Below are positions 7,521 to 15,880 of a stretch of 64,000 nucleotides of DNA, piece after piece. The translations under genes were made by a program, and so were the position numbers. This DNA comes from Plantibacter sp050587525 (GTDB taxonomy: Bacteria; Actinomycetota; Actinomycetes; Actinomycetales; Microbacteriaceae). How positions within the stretch are numbered: the stretch's first letter is position 1; each line of letters begins with the position of its first letter. The stretch lies in contig NZ_JBOBFT010000002.1 of the NCBI RefSeq assembly GCF_050587525.1, positions 248,001 to 312,000 of the forward strand, given 5' to 3'. The notes below the pieces were generated by a model. It did no database searches, was not told the DNA's origin, and was given only the letters and a program-made list of their open reading frames with translations.

Positions 7521-8888
7521 TCAGCGCAGCCGCTCGATCTCCCGCTCCGTCCGCACAGGTGGGAAGGTCACGACGGCGACCAGGCCACCTCCATCGTTCG
7601 GGCGGAGGGCGAGGGTGCCGTTGTGCGCCGTGACGATGCTGTCGACGATCGCGAGTCCGAGGCCGAGCGACCGCTGCCGGCCCGTCGCGACCCGACCGCT
7701 GTCGCGGTAGAACGGCTCGGTGAGCATGGGGATGGCCGACTCCGGCACGAGCGTTCCCGTGTTCGTGATCGTCAGCTCCGGCGCACCGCCGTCCGGTCCC
7801 CCGGTCAGCCGCGTGCGCACGCTCACGGTCCCGCCGTCGTGGTTGTGCCTGATGGCGTTGCCGACGAGGTTGGAGACGACCTGCGCCACGAGCGTCGCCT
7901 CGCCGAGCACCACAGCCGGTGCGAGGTCCGTGTCGATCGTGATCCCGCGTTCGGCCGCGTCGTCCTGCGCGTCGATGACGACGTCCTCGATGAGCCCGGT
8001 GAGCGCGATCGGCTCCACGTCCATCTCGCGCTGGCCGATGTCGGCGAGGTCGAGGAGCGATTCGACGGTCTCGATGCTGCGCGAGTTCGTGGTGCGGAGG
8101 CGGCTGAGCAGTTCCCGCGTCCGCTCGAGGTCGAGTTCGTCGTCCCGGGCCGCGACGTCGAGCATCGTCTGCGTCGTGGCGAGCGGGGTGCGGAGTTCGT
8201 GCGAGGCGTTGGCGGCGAAGCGTCGATGGGCGTGGAACGAGCGGTCGAGGCGTTCGAGCATGTGGTCGAAGGTGTCGGAGAGTTCCGTGATCTCGTCGCG
8301 GGGGCCGGTGAGTGCGACGCGGTGGTCGAAGGATCCCGTCGCTGCTCGCTGCGCGGCGAGGTTGATCTCCTGGAGCGGCCGGAGGACTCGGCCCGAGATG
8401 ACCCAGCCCGCCCACGAACTGCCGAGGGCGAGGACGATGAGCACGATGACCGACACGACGAGCAGGGTGTTGAGGATGTCCGACTGGTCGGTGATGAGGA
8501 GTGGGGACGCCACACGGATCGAGGCGGAATCGGTCCCGGTCGGCATCAGCCCGGACATGCTCGAGAGCGGGAGACCCGTCGTCGGATCGACGGTTTCGGC
8601 GTACCCGTCCGACGGGTAGGCGCGCGTTGCAGCGACGGCCGTCTTGTCGACCTGGATCGCATAGGTCGGCACGTACCGCATGAAGACGTAGACGATGCCG
8701 AGCATGAGCGCACCGGCCCCCGTGAAGAGCGCCGAGTAGGTGAGGGTGAGCCGCGCGCGGACGGTCAAACGACGGGGGCGCTCGTGGAGGGGGGCCTCGA
8801 GGATGCGATTCGACGCCTGGCGCGGCGTGGGCCGGTTCGCCGTCCGGGGTCCGACGCGGGGCGACTCCCCCGTTCCCCGCCCGCTCAC
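7521..8888 (-). CDS. Sensor histidine kinase, two-component system
   Basis: The 455-residue kinase has a membrane segment at about 46-70, an extracytoplasmic sensor of roughly 70 residues, a second segment at about 140-165 and a HAMP linker. The phosphoacceptor motif is FAANASHELRTPL with His230. ATP-binding motifs are NLVGNAIRHNHDGG (N box), a DSGR-containing stretch and LGLGLAIVDSIVTAHNG (G2 box). The GTG start at 8888 overlaps the stop of the response regulator (GTGA), so the two are co-translated. The signal is unknown. A second, partnerless regulator of the same type lies at 12826. Confidence 0.92.
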   Translation of the reverse strand: MSGRGTGESPRVGPRTANRPTPRQASNRILEAPLHERPRRLTVRARLTLTYSALFTGAGALMLGIVYVFMRYVPTYAIQVDKTAVAATRAYPSDGYAETVDPTTGLPLSSMSGLMPTGTDSASIRVASPLLITDQSDILNTLLVVSVIVLIVLALGSSWAGWVISGRVLRPLQEINLAAQRAATGSFDHRVALTGPRDEITELSDTFDHMLERLDRSFHAHRRFAANASHELRTPLATTQTMLDVAARDDELDLERTRELLSRLRTTNSRSIETVESLLDLADIGQREMDVEPIALTGLIEDVVIDAQDDAAERGITIDTDLAPAVVLGEATLVAQVVSNLVGNAIRHNHDGGTVSVRTRLTGGPDGGAPELTITNTGTLVPESAIPMLTEPFYRDSGRVATGRQRSLGLGLAIVDSIVTAHNGTLALRPNDGGGLVAVVTFPPVRTEREIERLR

Positions 8889-9550
8889 GCCGGTTCCTCG
8901 ATCCGGTACCCGGCCGCAGGCACCGTCTGGATGACCCAGGGCGAGCCGAGGCGACGGCGGAGGTTCGAGACGGTCACGCGAATCGTGTTGGTGAAGGGAT
9001 CGACGTTCTCGTCCCACGCCTTCTCGAGGAGCGTCTCGGCGCTCACGACGCCGCCGCCGGCCTGCATGAGCACTTCGAGCACCGCGAACTCCTTGCGCGA
9101 GAGCTTGATGTACGAGCCCCCGCGGAACACCTCGCGACGGAACGGGTCGAGGCGCACGCCGGCGAGTTCGAGGATGGGCGGACGCGATTCGACGTTGCGA
9201 CGCACGAGCGCCCGCAGACGCGCCACGAGCTCCGGGAACTCGAACGGCTTCGAGAGGTAGTCGTCGGCGCCGAGCCCGAGGCCGGACACCTTGTCGTCGA
9301 GTCGTCGAGCGGCCGTGAGCATGAGGACGCGGATCTCCGGGTAGTCGGCCACGATCGTGCGGCAGACGTCGTCCCCATGGGTGCCGGGGAGGTCGCGGTC
9401 GAGCACGATGACGTCGTATTGATTGATCGTGATGGCTTCGAGCGCCGCGTCGCCGTCGTGGACGAGATCGGCGGCGATGGCCTCCTGTCGGAGCCCGGCT
9501 CGGATGGCTTCCGCCAGGAAGGTCTCATCCTCTGCTACCAGGACGCGCAT
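8885..9550 (-). CDS. OmpR/PhoB-family response regulator
   Basis: The 221-residue protein has a receiver domain with acidic pocket AEDE, phosphoacceptor Asp51 in VIVLDRDLPGTHGDD, and Lys in LSKPFEFPELV. A winged-helix output domain follows with the recognition region RVTVSNLRRRLGSPWVIQT. The ATG at 9550 is preceded by GAGAGGA. It is the first gene of a two-gene operon with the sensor kinase. It is closely similar along its whole length to the regulator at 12826-13494, which indicates a duplication. Confidence 0.93.
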   Translation of the reverse strand: MRVLVAEDETFLAEAIRAGLRQEAIAADLVHDGDAALEAITINQYDVIVLDRDLPGTHGDDVCRTIVADYPEIRVLMLTAARRLDDKVSGLGLGADDYLSKPFEFPELVARLRALVRRNVESRPPILELAGVRLDPFRREVFRGGSYIKLSRKEFAVLEVLMQAGGGVVSAETLLEKAWDENVDPFTNTIRVTVSNLRRRLGSPWVIQTVPAAGYRIEEPA

Positions 9551-9841
9551 GGGTTCCTCTCGGGTGCGATCCGTCGGGTGTCGGACCGCTCGGGTCGGTG
9601 AAGCGATCGACGCAGTGCGCCGGTCGATCCAGTGAAGCACGACGGGTGTTCAAGCTGCGTAAAGAAGGAAGCCGACGAGCGGTCGGAGGCCGGTTCGGGG
9701 CGGTCTCCTGCGCCGCGGGCTCGACTGGAGAGCAGTGTACGTGATATACCAGAAAGGCACCCGTGAACCAGGATTTGCCCCCGAACAGGGGACTCGGTAC
9801 GGTGCAGGGGCGCCCGGGCACGTCCCGGAAGAAAGGACACC

Positions 9842-11176
9842 GTGACGCACCCCTCGATCTCCACCACTCGTCGGCTGAACCGATCGCATCGGAATCCGTC
9901 CCATCGGGGGCTCCGCCGGTCAGGGATCGTCGCACTCGTGCTGGCCGTCGGCGTCGCTCTGCTCGCACCGCCCGTCGTCCCCACCGCGTCGGCCGCCGAG
10001 TACCCGAGCTGGGGCGACGTCATCGCCGCTCGAGGCAATCAGGCCGCGGCCGAGGCGAAGGCGAAGGAGCTGCGGGGCCACCTCGCCGATCTCGAGACCC
10101 GCGCGGCCGAGACCAGCCGCGTCGCACAGACCAAGGGTGAGGAACTCGCCATCGCCCAGGACGCCTACGATGTCGCGCTCGCCCGTGCCACGTCGCTGCA
10201 GCAGCAGGCGGACACGACGAGCGCCACCGCTGATTCCACGGCCACGCAGGCCGGTCGCATCGCCGCGCAGCTATACCGCGGCGGCGGCGCCGACCTCACC
10301 GCACAGTTGTTCCTCTCGGCGACGCCGTCCGACGCGAACGCATCGCCCGCTTCCACGAAGGGCGACTCGGGCGGCAACACCGACCTCCTTTCGGCTCTCG
10401 GTGCCATGAACAAGCTCGCCGAGCGCAACAACACCGTGTACGAGCGCGCGACGACCGCCCGGAACGTCGCATCGGCCGTCGCCACGCAGGCGCAGACGGC
10501 TTCCACGGAACGCGATGCCCTCCGCGAGGCGGCGTCGACCGCATTCGCCTCGGCACGCGAGGCAGCGGACGCCGATGCAGCGGCAGTCGCGAGCGCGCAG
10601 AAGCAGGCGATCGAGCTCAACGCGAAGCTCGCCGCCCTCACCGACGCATCGGCCAAGACGGCCGCCGAGTACCAGGCGGGCGTCGACGCTGCAGCAGCGG
10701 CGAACCCGGGTGGGGGCGGCGGAGGCGGCGGCCTCCCCGGTGGCAGCGTCGGCCCGCAGGGCTGGGGCGTCCCCGCCGGTGGCCGCATCACCGACTCCTA
10801 CGGCCCGCGCGAACCCATCTGCGGTTCAGACGGATGCAGTGGCCCGTTCCACTACGGCACCGACATCGGCACGGGCTGCGGCGCCCCCATCTACGCCGCG
10901 GCGGCCGGCACCGTCGAGTACGCCGGTTACTACGGCACGTACGGCAACTTCGTGCAGCTCGCGCACGGCGGAGGCGTCGACACCGGCTACGCGCACATCC
11001 GCCCCGGCGGCATCGTCGTGAACAACGGGCAATCGGTCTCCGCCGGGCAGCTCATCGCCTGGTCCGGCACGACTGGCGCGTCCAGCGGCTGCCACCTGCA
11101 CTTCGAGGTGCGCATCGGCGGCGGCCGCACCGACCCCGTCCCGTTCATGCGCGATCGCGGCGCGCCGCTCGGCTGA
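9842..11176 (+). CDS. Secreted M23-family peptidoglycan endopeptidase
   Basis: The 444-residue protein has a signal peptide with basic N-terminus and hydrophobic core (GIVALVLAVGVALLAPP), cleaved near TASAA-E. A long Ala-rich coiled-coil region (about 55-285) follows, then a Gly-rich linker and a C-terminal LytM/M23 domain. The zinc ligands are His337 and Asp341 in HYGTDIG and His420 in HLHFEV, with His385 in YAHI. All catalytic residues are present, so it should cut peptidoglycan cross-bridges, rather than only activate other hydrolases as degenerate M23 proteins do. The GTG start at 9842 has AAAGG just upstream. It is transcribed away from the divergent two-component operon, which may regulate it. 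Confidence 0.9.
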   Translation: MTHPSISTTRRLNRSHRNPSHRGLRRSGIVALVLAVGVALLAPPVVPTASAAEYPSWGDVIAARGNQAAAEAKAKELRGHLADLETRAAETSRVAQTKGEELAIAQDAYDVALARATSLQQQADTTSATADSTATQAGRIAAQLYRGGGADLTAQLFLSATPSDANASPASTKGDSGGNTDLLSALGAMNKLAERNNTVYERATTARNVASAVATQAQTASTERDALREAASTAFASAREAADADAAAVASAQKQAIELNAKLAALTDASAKTAAEYQAGVDAAAAANPGGGGGGGGLPGGSVGPQGWGVPAGGRITDSYGPREPICGSDGCSGPFHYGTDIGTGCGAPIYAAAAGTVEYAGYYGTYGNFVQLAHGGGVDTGYAHIRPGGIVVNNGQSVSAGQLIAWSGTTGASSGCHLHFEVRIGGGRTDPVPFMRDRGAPLG

Positions 11177-11210
11177 CGCGACGAACGGATGCCGGCCGGC
11201 CGGGGCTGCC

Positions 11211-11266
11211 GGGCCAGGGCTGGCGGGCCAGGGCTGGCGGGCCAGGGCTGGCGGGCCGATGCTGAC
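11211..11266. repeat. 14-bp tandem repeat
   Basis: Three exact copies of GGGCCAGGGCTGGC (from 11211, 11225 and 11239) and a fourth decayed copy (11253-11266) lie between the M23 gene and pnuC. The array is not coding and may vary in copy number. Confidence 0.85.
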
Positions 11267-11345
11267 TGGTCGATGCGAACGGGCCGACCGACCACTACTG
11301 TGAGAGATCGGGGCACGGGGGCCAGCAGAAACGGAGAGACGCATC

Positions 11346-12050
11346 GTGGGCTTCCTCGTGTGGTTGTTCGACGCCTCCTTCTCCATCGGCGACCAGACCA
11401 TCCTCTGGCGTGAGGTCATCGGCAACGTCTTCGGCCTCCTGAGCGCCCTCGGCGGCATGCGTCGCAAGGTGTGGGCGTGGCCCGTCGGCATCATCGGCAA
11501 CGCCCTGCTCTTCACGGTCTTCCTGGGCGCCGTGTTCCACACGCCCAACGCGACCAACCTGCTCGGTCAGGCGGGCCGGCAGATCGTCTTCATCCTCGTG
11601 TCCGTCTACGGCTGGGTGCAGTGGCGCCGCAGCGAACGCCGAGCCGCGGTTCGCGCCGGCCTCCATCCGGACGAGCCGGAGGAGGTCATCCGCACCCGGT
11701 GGGCTGGCTGGCGCGTGCGCATCGGGCTCATCGTCGTCCTGTTCGGTGGCACCGTCGCCCTGACACCGCTGTTCCGCGCGCTGGGTTCTTACGAGCCGGT
11801 GTGGGCGGATGCCTGGATCTTCATGGGTTCGCTGCTCGCGACGTACGGCATGGCGAAGCGGTGGGTCGAGTTCTGGCTCATCTGGGTCGCGGTCGACCTC
11901 GTCGGCGTCCCGCTGCTCTTCAGCGCGGGGTATTGGGCGTCCGCGATCATGTACGTCTTCTACGGTGCGTTCACGCTCGTCGGCTTCTTCGTCTGGGCCA
12001 GAGCCCGTGGCGCCGCCGCTCCAGAGCCCGCGCCCTCCTCCGCCTCCTGA
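11346..12050 (+). CDS. pnuC: Nicotinamide riboside transporter PnuC
   Basis: The 234-residue protein has about seven membrane segments and the PnuC pattern: EVIGNVFGLLSALGGMRR, VWAWPVGIIGNALLF, ILVSVYGWVQWRR and the late pair YGMAKRWVEFWLIWVAVD and YVFYGAFTLVGFFVW. PnuC proteins carry nicotinamide riboside across the membrane by facilitated diffusion for NAD salvage. Length fits the family. The GTG start at 11346 has GGAGA 10 bases upstream. No NAD-kinase-like NadR gene or NAD riboswitch was recognised next to it. A family E palindrome follows the stop. Confidence 0.9.
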   Translation: MGFLVWLFDASFSIGDQTILWREVIGNVFGLLSALGGMRRKVWAWPVGIIGNALLFTVFLGAVFHTPNATNLLGQAGRQIVFILVSVYGWVQWRRSERRAAVRAGLHPDEPEEVIRTRWAGWRVRIGLIVVLFGGTVALTPLFRALGSYEPVWADAWIFMGSLLATYGMAKRWVEFWLIWVAVDLVGVPLLFSAGYWASAIMYVFYGAFTLVGFFVWARARGAAAPEPAPSSAS

Positions 12051-12060
12051 CCCCCCTTTC

Positions 12061-12125
12061 CGCCGAGGGGTCTCAACGTGCGGGTGTCAGCGGCTCACAC
12101 CCGCAGGTTGTGACCCCTCGGCAGC
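12061..12125. repeat. Palindromic element, family E, copy 1
   Basis: The outer arms are CCGCCGAGGGGTC at 12061-12073 and GACCCCTCGGCAG at 12113-12125. An inner pair, GCGGGTGT/ACACCCGC, lies at 12081-12088 and 12098-12105. It begins 11 bases after the pnuC stop and probably ends that transcript. Confidence 0.8.
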
Positions 12126-12255
12126 TGAGAAGGGGCTTTGGAGGATGTCTGGTGATCGGCAGACGATGACATAGCGGGCCGGCCGATGGGATGGAGGGAC
12201 GTCGCGACGCGGCGTGCGATCACGACCCGATCGCCTCCAACGGAAGGACCCCACC

Positions 12256-12723
12256 ATGCGCAGACGCACAGCAGCCGTACTCGCCCTCCCCCTCCTCGCG
12301 CTCACGCTCGGGCTCGCCGCGTGCTCCGGCGGCGGAACGCCATCAGCCGGCGGCAGCCCTTCCAGCGGCTCCGGGGGCTCAGACGGTTCGCAGAGCTACG
12401 AGCAGGAGTTCGACGACTGGAACCTGAAGGTCGCGAAATGCCTGCGCGATCAGGGCATGGACGTCGCAGATCCGGAGCCGGGCACGCAGTGGACCTATCC
12501 CAACGAACCCGGTGCCGACAACGCCGTGACCGAGTGCTTGTCATCGGTCGGCAACGCGCCGACCGACCCGAACCAGCCGAGCAGGAAGGAGATCTCCGAC
12601 GAGCTCATGGAACGGGCCAAGTGCCTCCGGGACAAGGGCTTCGACGTGCCAGACCCCGGGGCGGACGGCTCCTGGCAGCTCCCGGAGAGTCTCTTCGATG
12701 AGGCGCGCGCCTGCGCCAAATAG
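12256..12723 (+). CDS. Lipoprotein of a CxRDxG repeat family, member 1
   Basis: The 155-residue protein has a lipoprotein signal with lipobox LAAC (Cys29), a Ser/Gly linker and two copies of a short motif: KCLRDQGMDVADPEPG and KCLRDKGFDVPDPG. The paired cysteines suggest disulphides outside the membrane. Two related lipoproteins lie at 14526 and 15295, just upstream of a tripartite ABC exporter. No function is known for this family to me. The ATG at 12256 has GGAAGGA upstream. It converges with the orphan response regulator across a family E palindrome. Confidence 0.82.
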   Translation: MRRRTAAVLALPLLALTLGLAACSGGGTPSAGGSPSSGSGGSDGSQSYEQEFDDWNLKVAKCLRDQGMDVADPEPGTQWTYPNEPGADNAVTECLSSVGNAPTDPNQPSRKEISDELMERAKCLRDKGFDVPDPGADGSWQLPESLFDEARACAK

Positions 12724-12747
12724 CGCCATCGCCCCACCCCTTCATCT

Positions 12748-12812
12748 CCGCCGAGGGGTCGCGATCTGCGGGTCCGGCCAGCCCGCACCCGCAGATTGCG
12801 ACCCCTCGGCAG
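12748..12812. repeat. Palindromic element, family E, copy 2
   Basis: The left arm at 12748-12773 begins CCGCCGAGGGGTCGCGATC and pairs with 12787-12812, which begins ACCCGCAGATTGCGACCCC. The outer arms match the copy at 12061-12125. It lies between converging genes, 24 bases after the lipoprotein stop, so it is placed as a two-way terminator. Confidence 0.82.
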
Positions 12813-12825
12813 AAGTGGCGGCGGG

Positions 12826-13494
12826 CTATTCCTCGGGCGGGAGCGCCCGATAGCCGACGCCGGAGACCGTGTGGATGATCCACGGCTCGCCGAGTTCCTT
12901 CCGGAGCGTCGACATCGTGACGCGGACGGCGTTCGTGAACGGGTCGGCGTTCTCGTCCCACACCCGTTCGAGAAGCTCCTCGGCGCTCACGACCCCGCCG
13001 CGCGCTGCGAGCAGCACTTCGAGGACGGCGAACTGTTTCTTCGCGAGCCGGACGTACCGACCGTTGCGGTACACCTCGCGCCGGAACGGATCGAGACGCA
13101 CCCCCGCGTATTCGAGGACGGGCGGAACCGATGCGCCGGGCCGGCGGGCGAGGGACCGAAGACGGAGGACGAGCTCCCGCAGCTCGAACGGCTTCGTCAA
13201 GTAGTCGTCCGCCCCGATCTCGAAGCCGGACTCCTTGTCGTCGAGCTCGGCCGCGGCAGTGAGCATCAGTACTTTGCACGGCAGCTCCTGCTGCACGATC
13301 CACCGGCACACGTCGTCGCCGTGGGTGCCGGGCAGGTCGCGGTCGAGGACGACGATGTCGTACGCGTTGACCGCGAGCCGTTCGAGCGCGGTGTCGCCGT
13401 CGAGGACGAGGTCGGCGGCGATGCCCTCGTGCTGGAGGCCGTCGTGGATCGCTTCCGCCAGGTACGGCTCGTCTTCGGCGATCAACACGCGCAT
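12826..13494 (-). CDS. Orphan OmpR/PhoB-family response regulator
   Basis: The 222-residue protein has a receiver domain (AEDE acidic pair, Asp51 in IVVLDRDLPGTHGDD, Lys in LTKPFELREL) and a winged-helix output domain (TMSTLRKELGEPWIIHTVSG). It is very like the regulator at 8885-9550, including the DRDLPGTHGDDVCR stretch. No sensor kinase gene lies beside it. The ATG at 13494 has AGAGGAG upstream. It is divergent from the VanY-like peptidase at 13713, so that gene and the exporter block beyond are plausible targets. Confidence 0.92.
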   Translation of the reverse strand: MRVLIAEDEPYLAEAIHDGLQHEGIAADLVLDGDTALERLAVNAYDIVVLDRDLPGTHGDDVCRWIVQQELPCKVLMLTAAAELDDKESGFEIGADDYLTKPFELRELVLRLRSLARRPGASVPPVLEYAGVRLDPFRREVYRNGRYVRLAKKQFAVLEVLLAARGGVVSAEELLERVWDENADPFTNAVRVTMSTLRKELGEPWIIHTVSGVGYRALPPEE

Positions 13495-13712
13495 GGGACT
13501 CCTCTGCTGGGCGGGTTCCGGACCGCTCGGGATCCGGTCCGTGCGCGGTCCCGGCACGGCACCTCGATCGTACGTGCGCCGGTGTGTCGAAAACGTATGG
13601 CGATCGCCAATCGCCTGCGAAATGCCCGTCCGGGTGGACTGGGTCGCGACCCTCACCGGTCCAGCCACCGCCCACTCGCCGAGTCGAGGCGGCCCACGAT
13701 GAAGGAGACGCC

Positions 13713-14411
13713 GTGTTGACGACATCCCACCGCACACCGCCCCCGCGCATCACCGCGCGCTCGCTCCGGTCCGAGGACCCGTACCCGGCCGCCACGCACC
13801 GGCGTCGGAAGCGCGTCCGCCGGAGGATCGTCGCAATCGTCGGCATCACGCTCGCTGCGCTCATCGCGGTGACGGCGTGCACCGGAGGCGGCACGGCGAT
13901 CGTGACGGGGATCTCCTCGATCACGCAGGGGCAGCTCCCCGAACCGCTCGGAGGCGGCGGGGTGGCGGACGGCACGTACGGAGAAGCCGACGGAGCGATG
14001 ACCGACAACACGTTCACGGCCTTCGACACCGGCCACCCCGGCATCGCGAACCTCCATCCGGCCCTCCTGGACGCGGTTCAGCAGGCGACGCGGGATGCCG
14101 CCGAAGATGACATCACGATGTTCGTGAGTTCGGGATGGCGCAGTCAGTCGTACCAGCAGCACCTCCTGGACGCCGCGATCGTCGAGTACGGGAGCGAGGA
14201 GGCCGCCAGGCAGTACGTCGCGACGCCGGACGGCTCCTCGCACACCCGTGGTGCGGCGGTCGACATCGGCGCCACCGACGCCGACTACTGGCTCATCCAG
14301 CACGGCACCGACTACGGCCTGTGTCAGACCTACTCGAACGAGATCTGGCACTTCGAGCTCGCGACCTCACCGGGCGGAACCTGCCCGGACCAACTGCCGA
14401 ACGCCGGCTGA
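13713..14411 (+). CDS. VanY-like D-alanyl-D-alanine carboxypeptidase
   Basis: The 232-residue protein has a basic N-terminus, one membrane segment (about 39-55, ending LIAVTAC) and an extracytoplasmic M15 domain. The VanY metal site is SSHTRGAAVDIG (His177, Asp184) and NEIWHFE (Glu210, His213). FVSSGWRSQSYQQHLL is the usual substrate-loop motif. The family trims the last D-Ala from muropeptides; here it probably matures the wall. The GTG at 13713 is chosen because AAGGAG lies 6 bases upstream. LIAVTAC could also be read as a lipobox, so the protein may be lipid-anchored instead. Confidence 0.88.
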   Translation: MLTTSHRTPPPRITARSLRSEDPYPAATHRRRKRVRRRIVAIVGITLAALIAVTACTGGGTAIVTGISSITQGQLPEPLGGGGVADGTYGEADGAMTDNTFTAFDTGHPGIANLHPALLDAVQQATRDAAEDDITMFVSSGWRSQSYQQHLLDAAIVEYGSEEAARQYVATPDGSSHTRGAAVDIGATDADYWLIQHGTDYGLCQTYSNEIWHFELATSPGGTCPDQLPNAG

Positions 14412-14525
14412 GCAGCGTGATCACCGACGTCCTGACGTCGTCATAACACCGGAGAGCATGAACTGGTCTCATCCCCAGCGTCGGCCACAGCATCGGTCGA
14501 CCATCGAGAGAACAGGACAGCACCC

Positions 14526-15041
14526 ATGCTCCACACCACATCGACAACCCGCCAGCGCACGCTCGCCAGGTACTCGGCGCTGCTCGCCGTTCCGCTCCTC
14601 GTGGGCATGCTCGCCGCATGCAGCGGAAGCGATCCGAAGGGGTCCGAGAAGCCGGCAGGCACGGAACAGACGGTCCAGGACTGGCAGGTGTCCTTCTCCG
14701 CGTGCATGCGCGACGAGGGCATCGCGGACTATCCGGATCCGGAACCGGACGGCACGATGAAAGCTGGCACCACCCTGGACGACGCCGATGCGCAGGCGAT
14801 GGAGACGGCGTCGAAGACGTGCTTGGAGCAGCTCGGCGAACCGCCGGCCGGCCCCGGGGGCAAGGTCACTGGTGAGGAGCTCATGGAGCAGAACATGAAG
14901 GTCGCCCAGTGCGTGCGCGACAGTGGTTACGAGATGGAGGATCCGAAGGCGGGGAACCAGATGACCATGAGCAATGACATTCCTCAGGACGTGATCGAGA
15001 AGTGCATCGGCGAGGGCGGCGTGGTCAGCTCGAAGAACTGA
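14526..15041 (+). CDS. Lipoprotein of a CxRDxG repeat family, member 2
   Basis: The 171-residue protein has lipobox LAAC after VPLLVGML. Its two motif copies are SACMRDEGIADYPDPEPDG and QCVRDSGYEMEDPKAG. A central segment runs DAQAMETASKTCLEQLGEPP. It is a clear paralogue of the 15295 protein: they share LLAVPLLVGxLAACS, the QDWQVSFSxCMRD stretch and even an ACAGGACAGCA leader, so the duplication included upstream DNA. It is presumably tethered on the outer face of the membrane. A palindrome CGACGT-CCTG-ACGTCG lies upstream at 14425-14440. Confidence 0.85.
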   Translation: MLHTTSTTRQRTLARYSALLAVPLLVGMLAACSGSDPKGSEKPAGTEQTVQDWQVSFSACMRDEGIADYPDPEPDGTMKAGTTLDDADAQAMETASKTCLEQLGEPPAGPGGKVTGEELMEQNMKVAQCVRDSGYEMEDPKAGNQMTMSNDIPQDVIEKCIGEGGVVSSKN

Positions 15042-15056
15042 CCGTCCGACAGCCCG

Positions 15057-15087
15057 ATGCCGCTCTGCAGCCAGCAGGGCGGCATCG
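15057..15087 (+). terminator. Hairpin between the two lipoprotein genes
   Basis: GATGCCGC at 15057-15064 pairs with GCGGCATC at 15080-15087, 16 bases after the stop, followed by a short T-containing stretch. It probably ends transcription from 14526 and leaves 15295 to its own promoter. Confidence 0.5.
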
Positions 15088-15294
15088 TCGTTTCGTCACG
15101 GGGCGGCGTTCCGATGATGCGGTGCCGAAATCGAACGGTGGTGCTCACCGGCTTCACAGAGCGGCCCCTGAACGACCTTGCAGAAACATAAAGATTTCCT
15201 TTGACGCCAGGGGTACGCGTCATTCGTTGGACTGTTCTCATCAGCTCGCGCCGATCACCCGATCGGCCGACTCCCGACAGAACAGGACAGCATC

Positions 15295-15801
15295 ATGTTC
15301 CGCATCACCGACCGTCGCCTGGCGAAGTACTCCGCGCTCCTCGCGGTGCCACTTCTCGTCGGCCTCCTCGCCGCCTGTAGCACGGGCGACCCGAAACCCG
15401 AGCAGTCCGCTTCCTCCGAGAAGAGCTTCGAAGACTGGCAGGTGTCGTTCGCCTCGTGCATGCGCGACAACGGCGTCGACATGCCCGACCCTGGCAAGGG
15501 CGGCATGTCCCAGGCGCTCACCCTCGACGAGGCCAACGCCGAAGCGTTCCAGACGGCCTCAGACACGTGCATGAAGAAGCTCGGCGAACCGCCGGCACCT
15601 CCCGGAGGCAAGAAGACCGAGAAGGAGATGCTCGCCGACCAGCTGAAGCTCGCGAAGTGCTTCCGCGACAACGGCATCGACGTCGCCGACCCGAAGGAAG
15701 GCCAGGGGCTCACGATCCCCGAGGCTCCTGACGACGTCATGGAGAAGTGCGGCCTCGGTGCCGGGGCAGGCGGCATGACGAGTGTGCGGCCCGCCGGCTG
15801 A
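15295..15801 (+). CDS. Lipoprotein of a CxRDxG repeat family, member 3
   Basis: The 168-residue protein has lipobox LAAC after VPLLVGLL. It carries two motif copies, SCMRDNGVDMPDPGKGG and KCFRDNGIDVADPKEG, with a central SDTCMKKLGEPPAPPGGKK. It lies 79 bases ahead of the exporter adaptor gene in the same direction and is the best candidate of the three lipoproteins to share its transcript. It may feed a ligand to the exporter or sense one; this is inference from position only. Confidence 0.85.
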   Translation: MFRITDRRLAKYSALLAVPLLVGLLAACSTGDPKPEQSASSEKSFEDWQVSFASCMRDNGVDMPDPGKGGMSQALTLDEANAEAFQTASDTCMKKLGEPPAPPGGKKTEKEMLADQLKLAKCFRDNGIDVADPKEGQGLTIPEAPDDVMEKCGLGAGAGGMTSVRPAG

Positions 15802-15880
15802 TCCCGCCGCGCCACCCCACTGAACGCCCACTCAGACCCGGCCGCCCCGGCCACCCACCCGATGAACGCAGGAAGACACC

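Noticed and set aside
7431..9260. A 609-codon plus-strand frame over the kinase and regulator genes
   Set aside because: The opposite strand encodes intact two-component proteins with all motifs. The plus frame has no recognisable motif and lacks a ribosome site.
13713..14411. Calling the VanY/response-regulator pair a vancomycin resistance cluster
   Set aside because: There is no VanH, VanA-type ligase or VanX, and VanY-like carboxypeptidases are common housekeeping enzymes.
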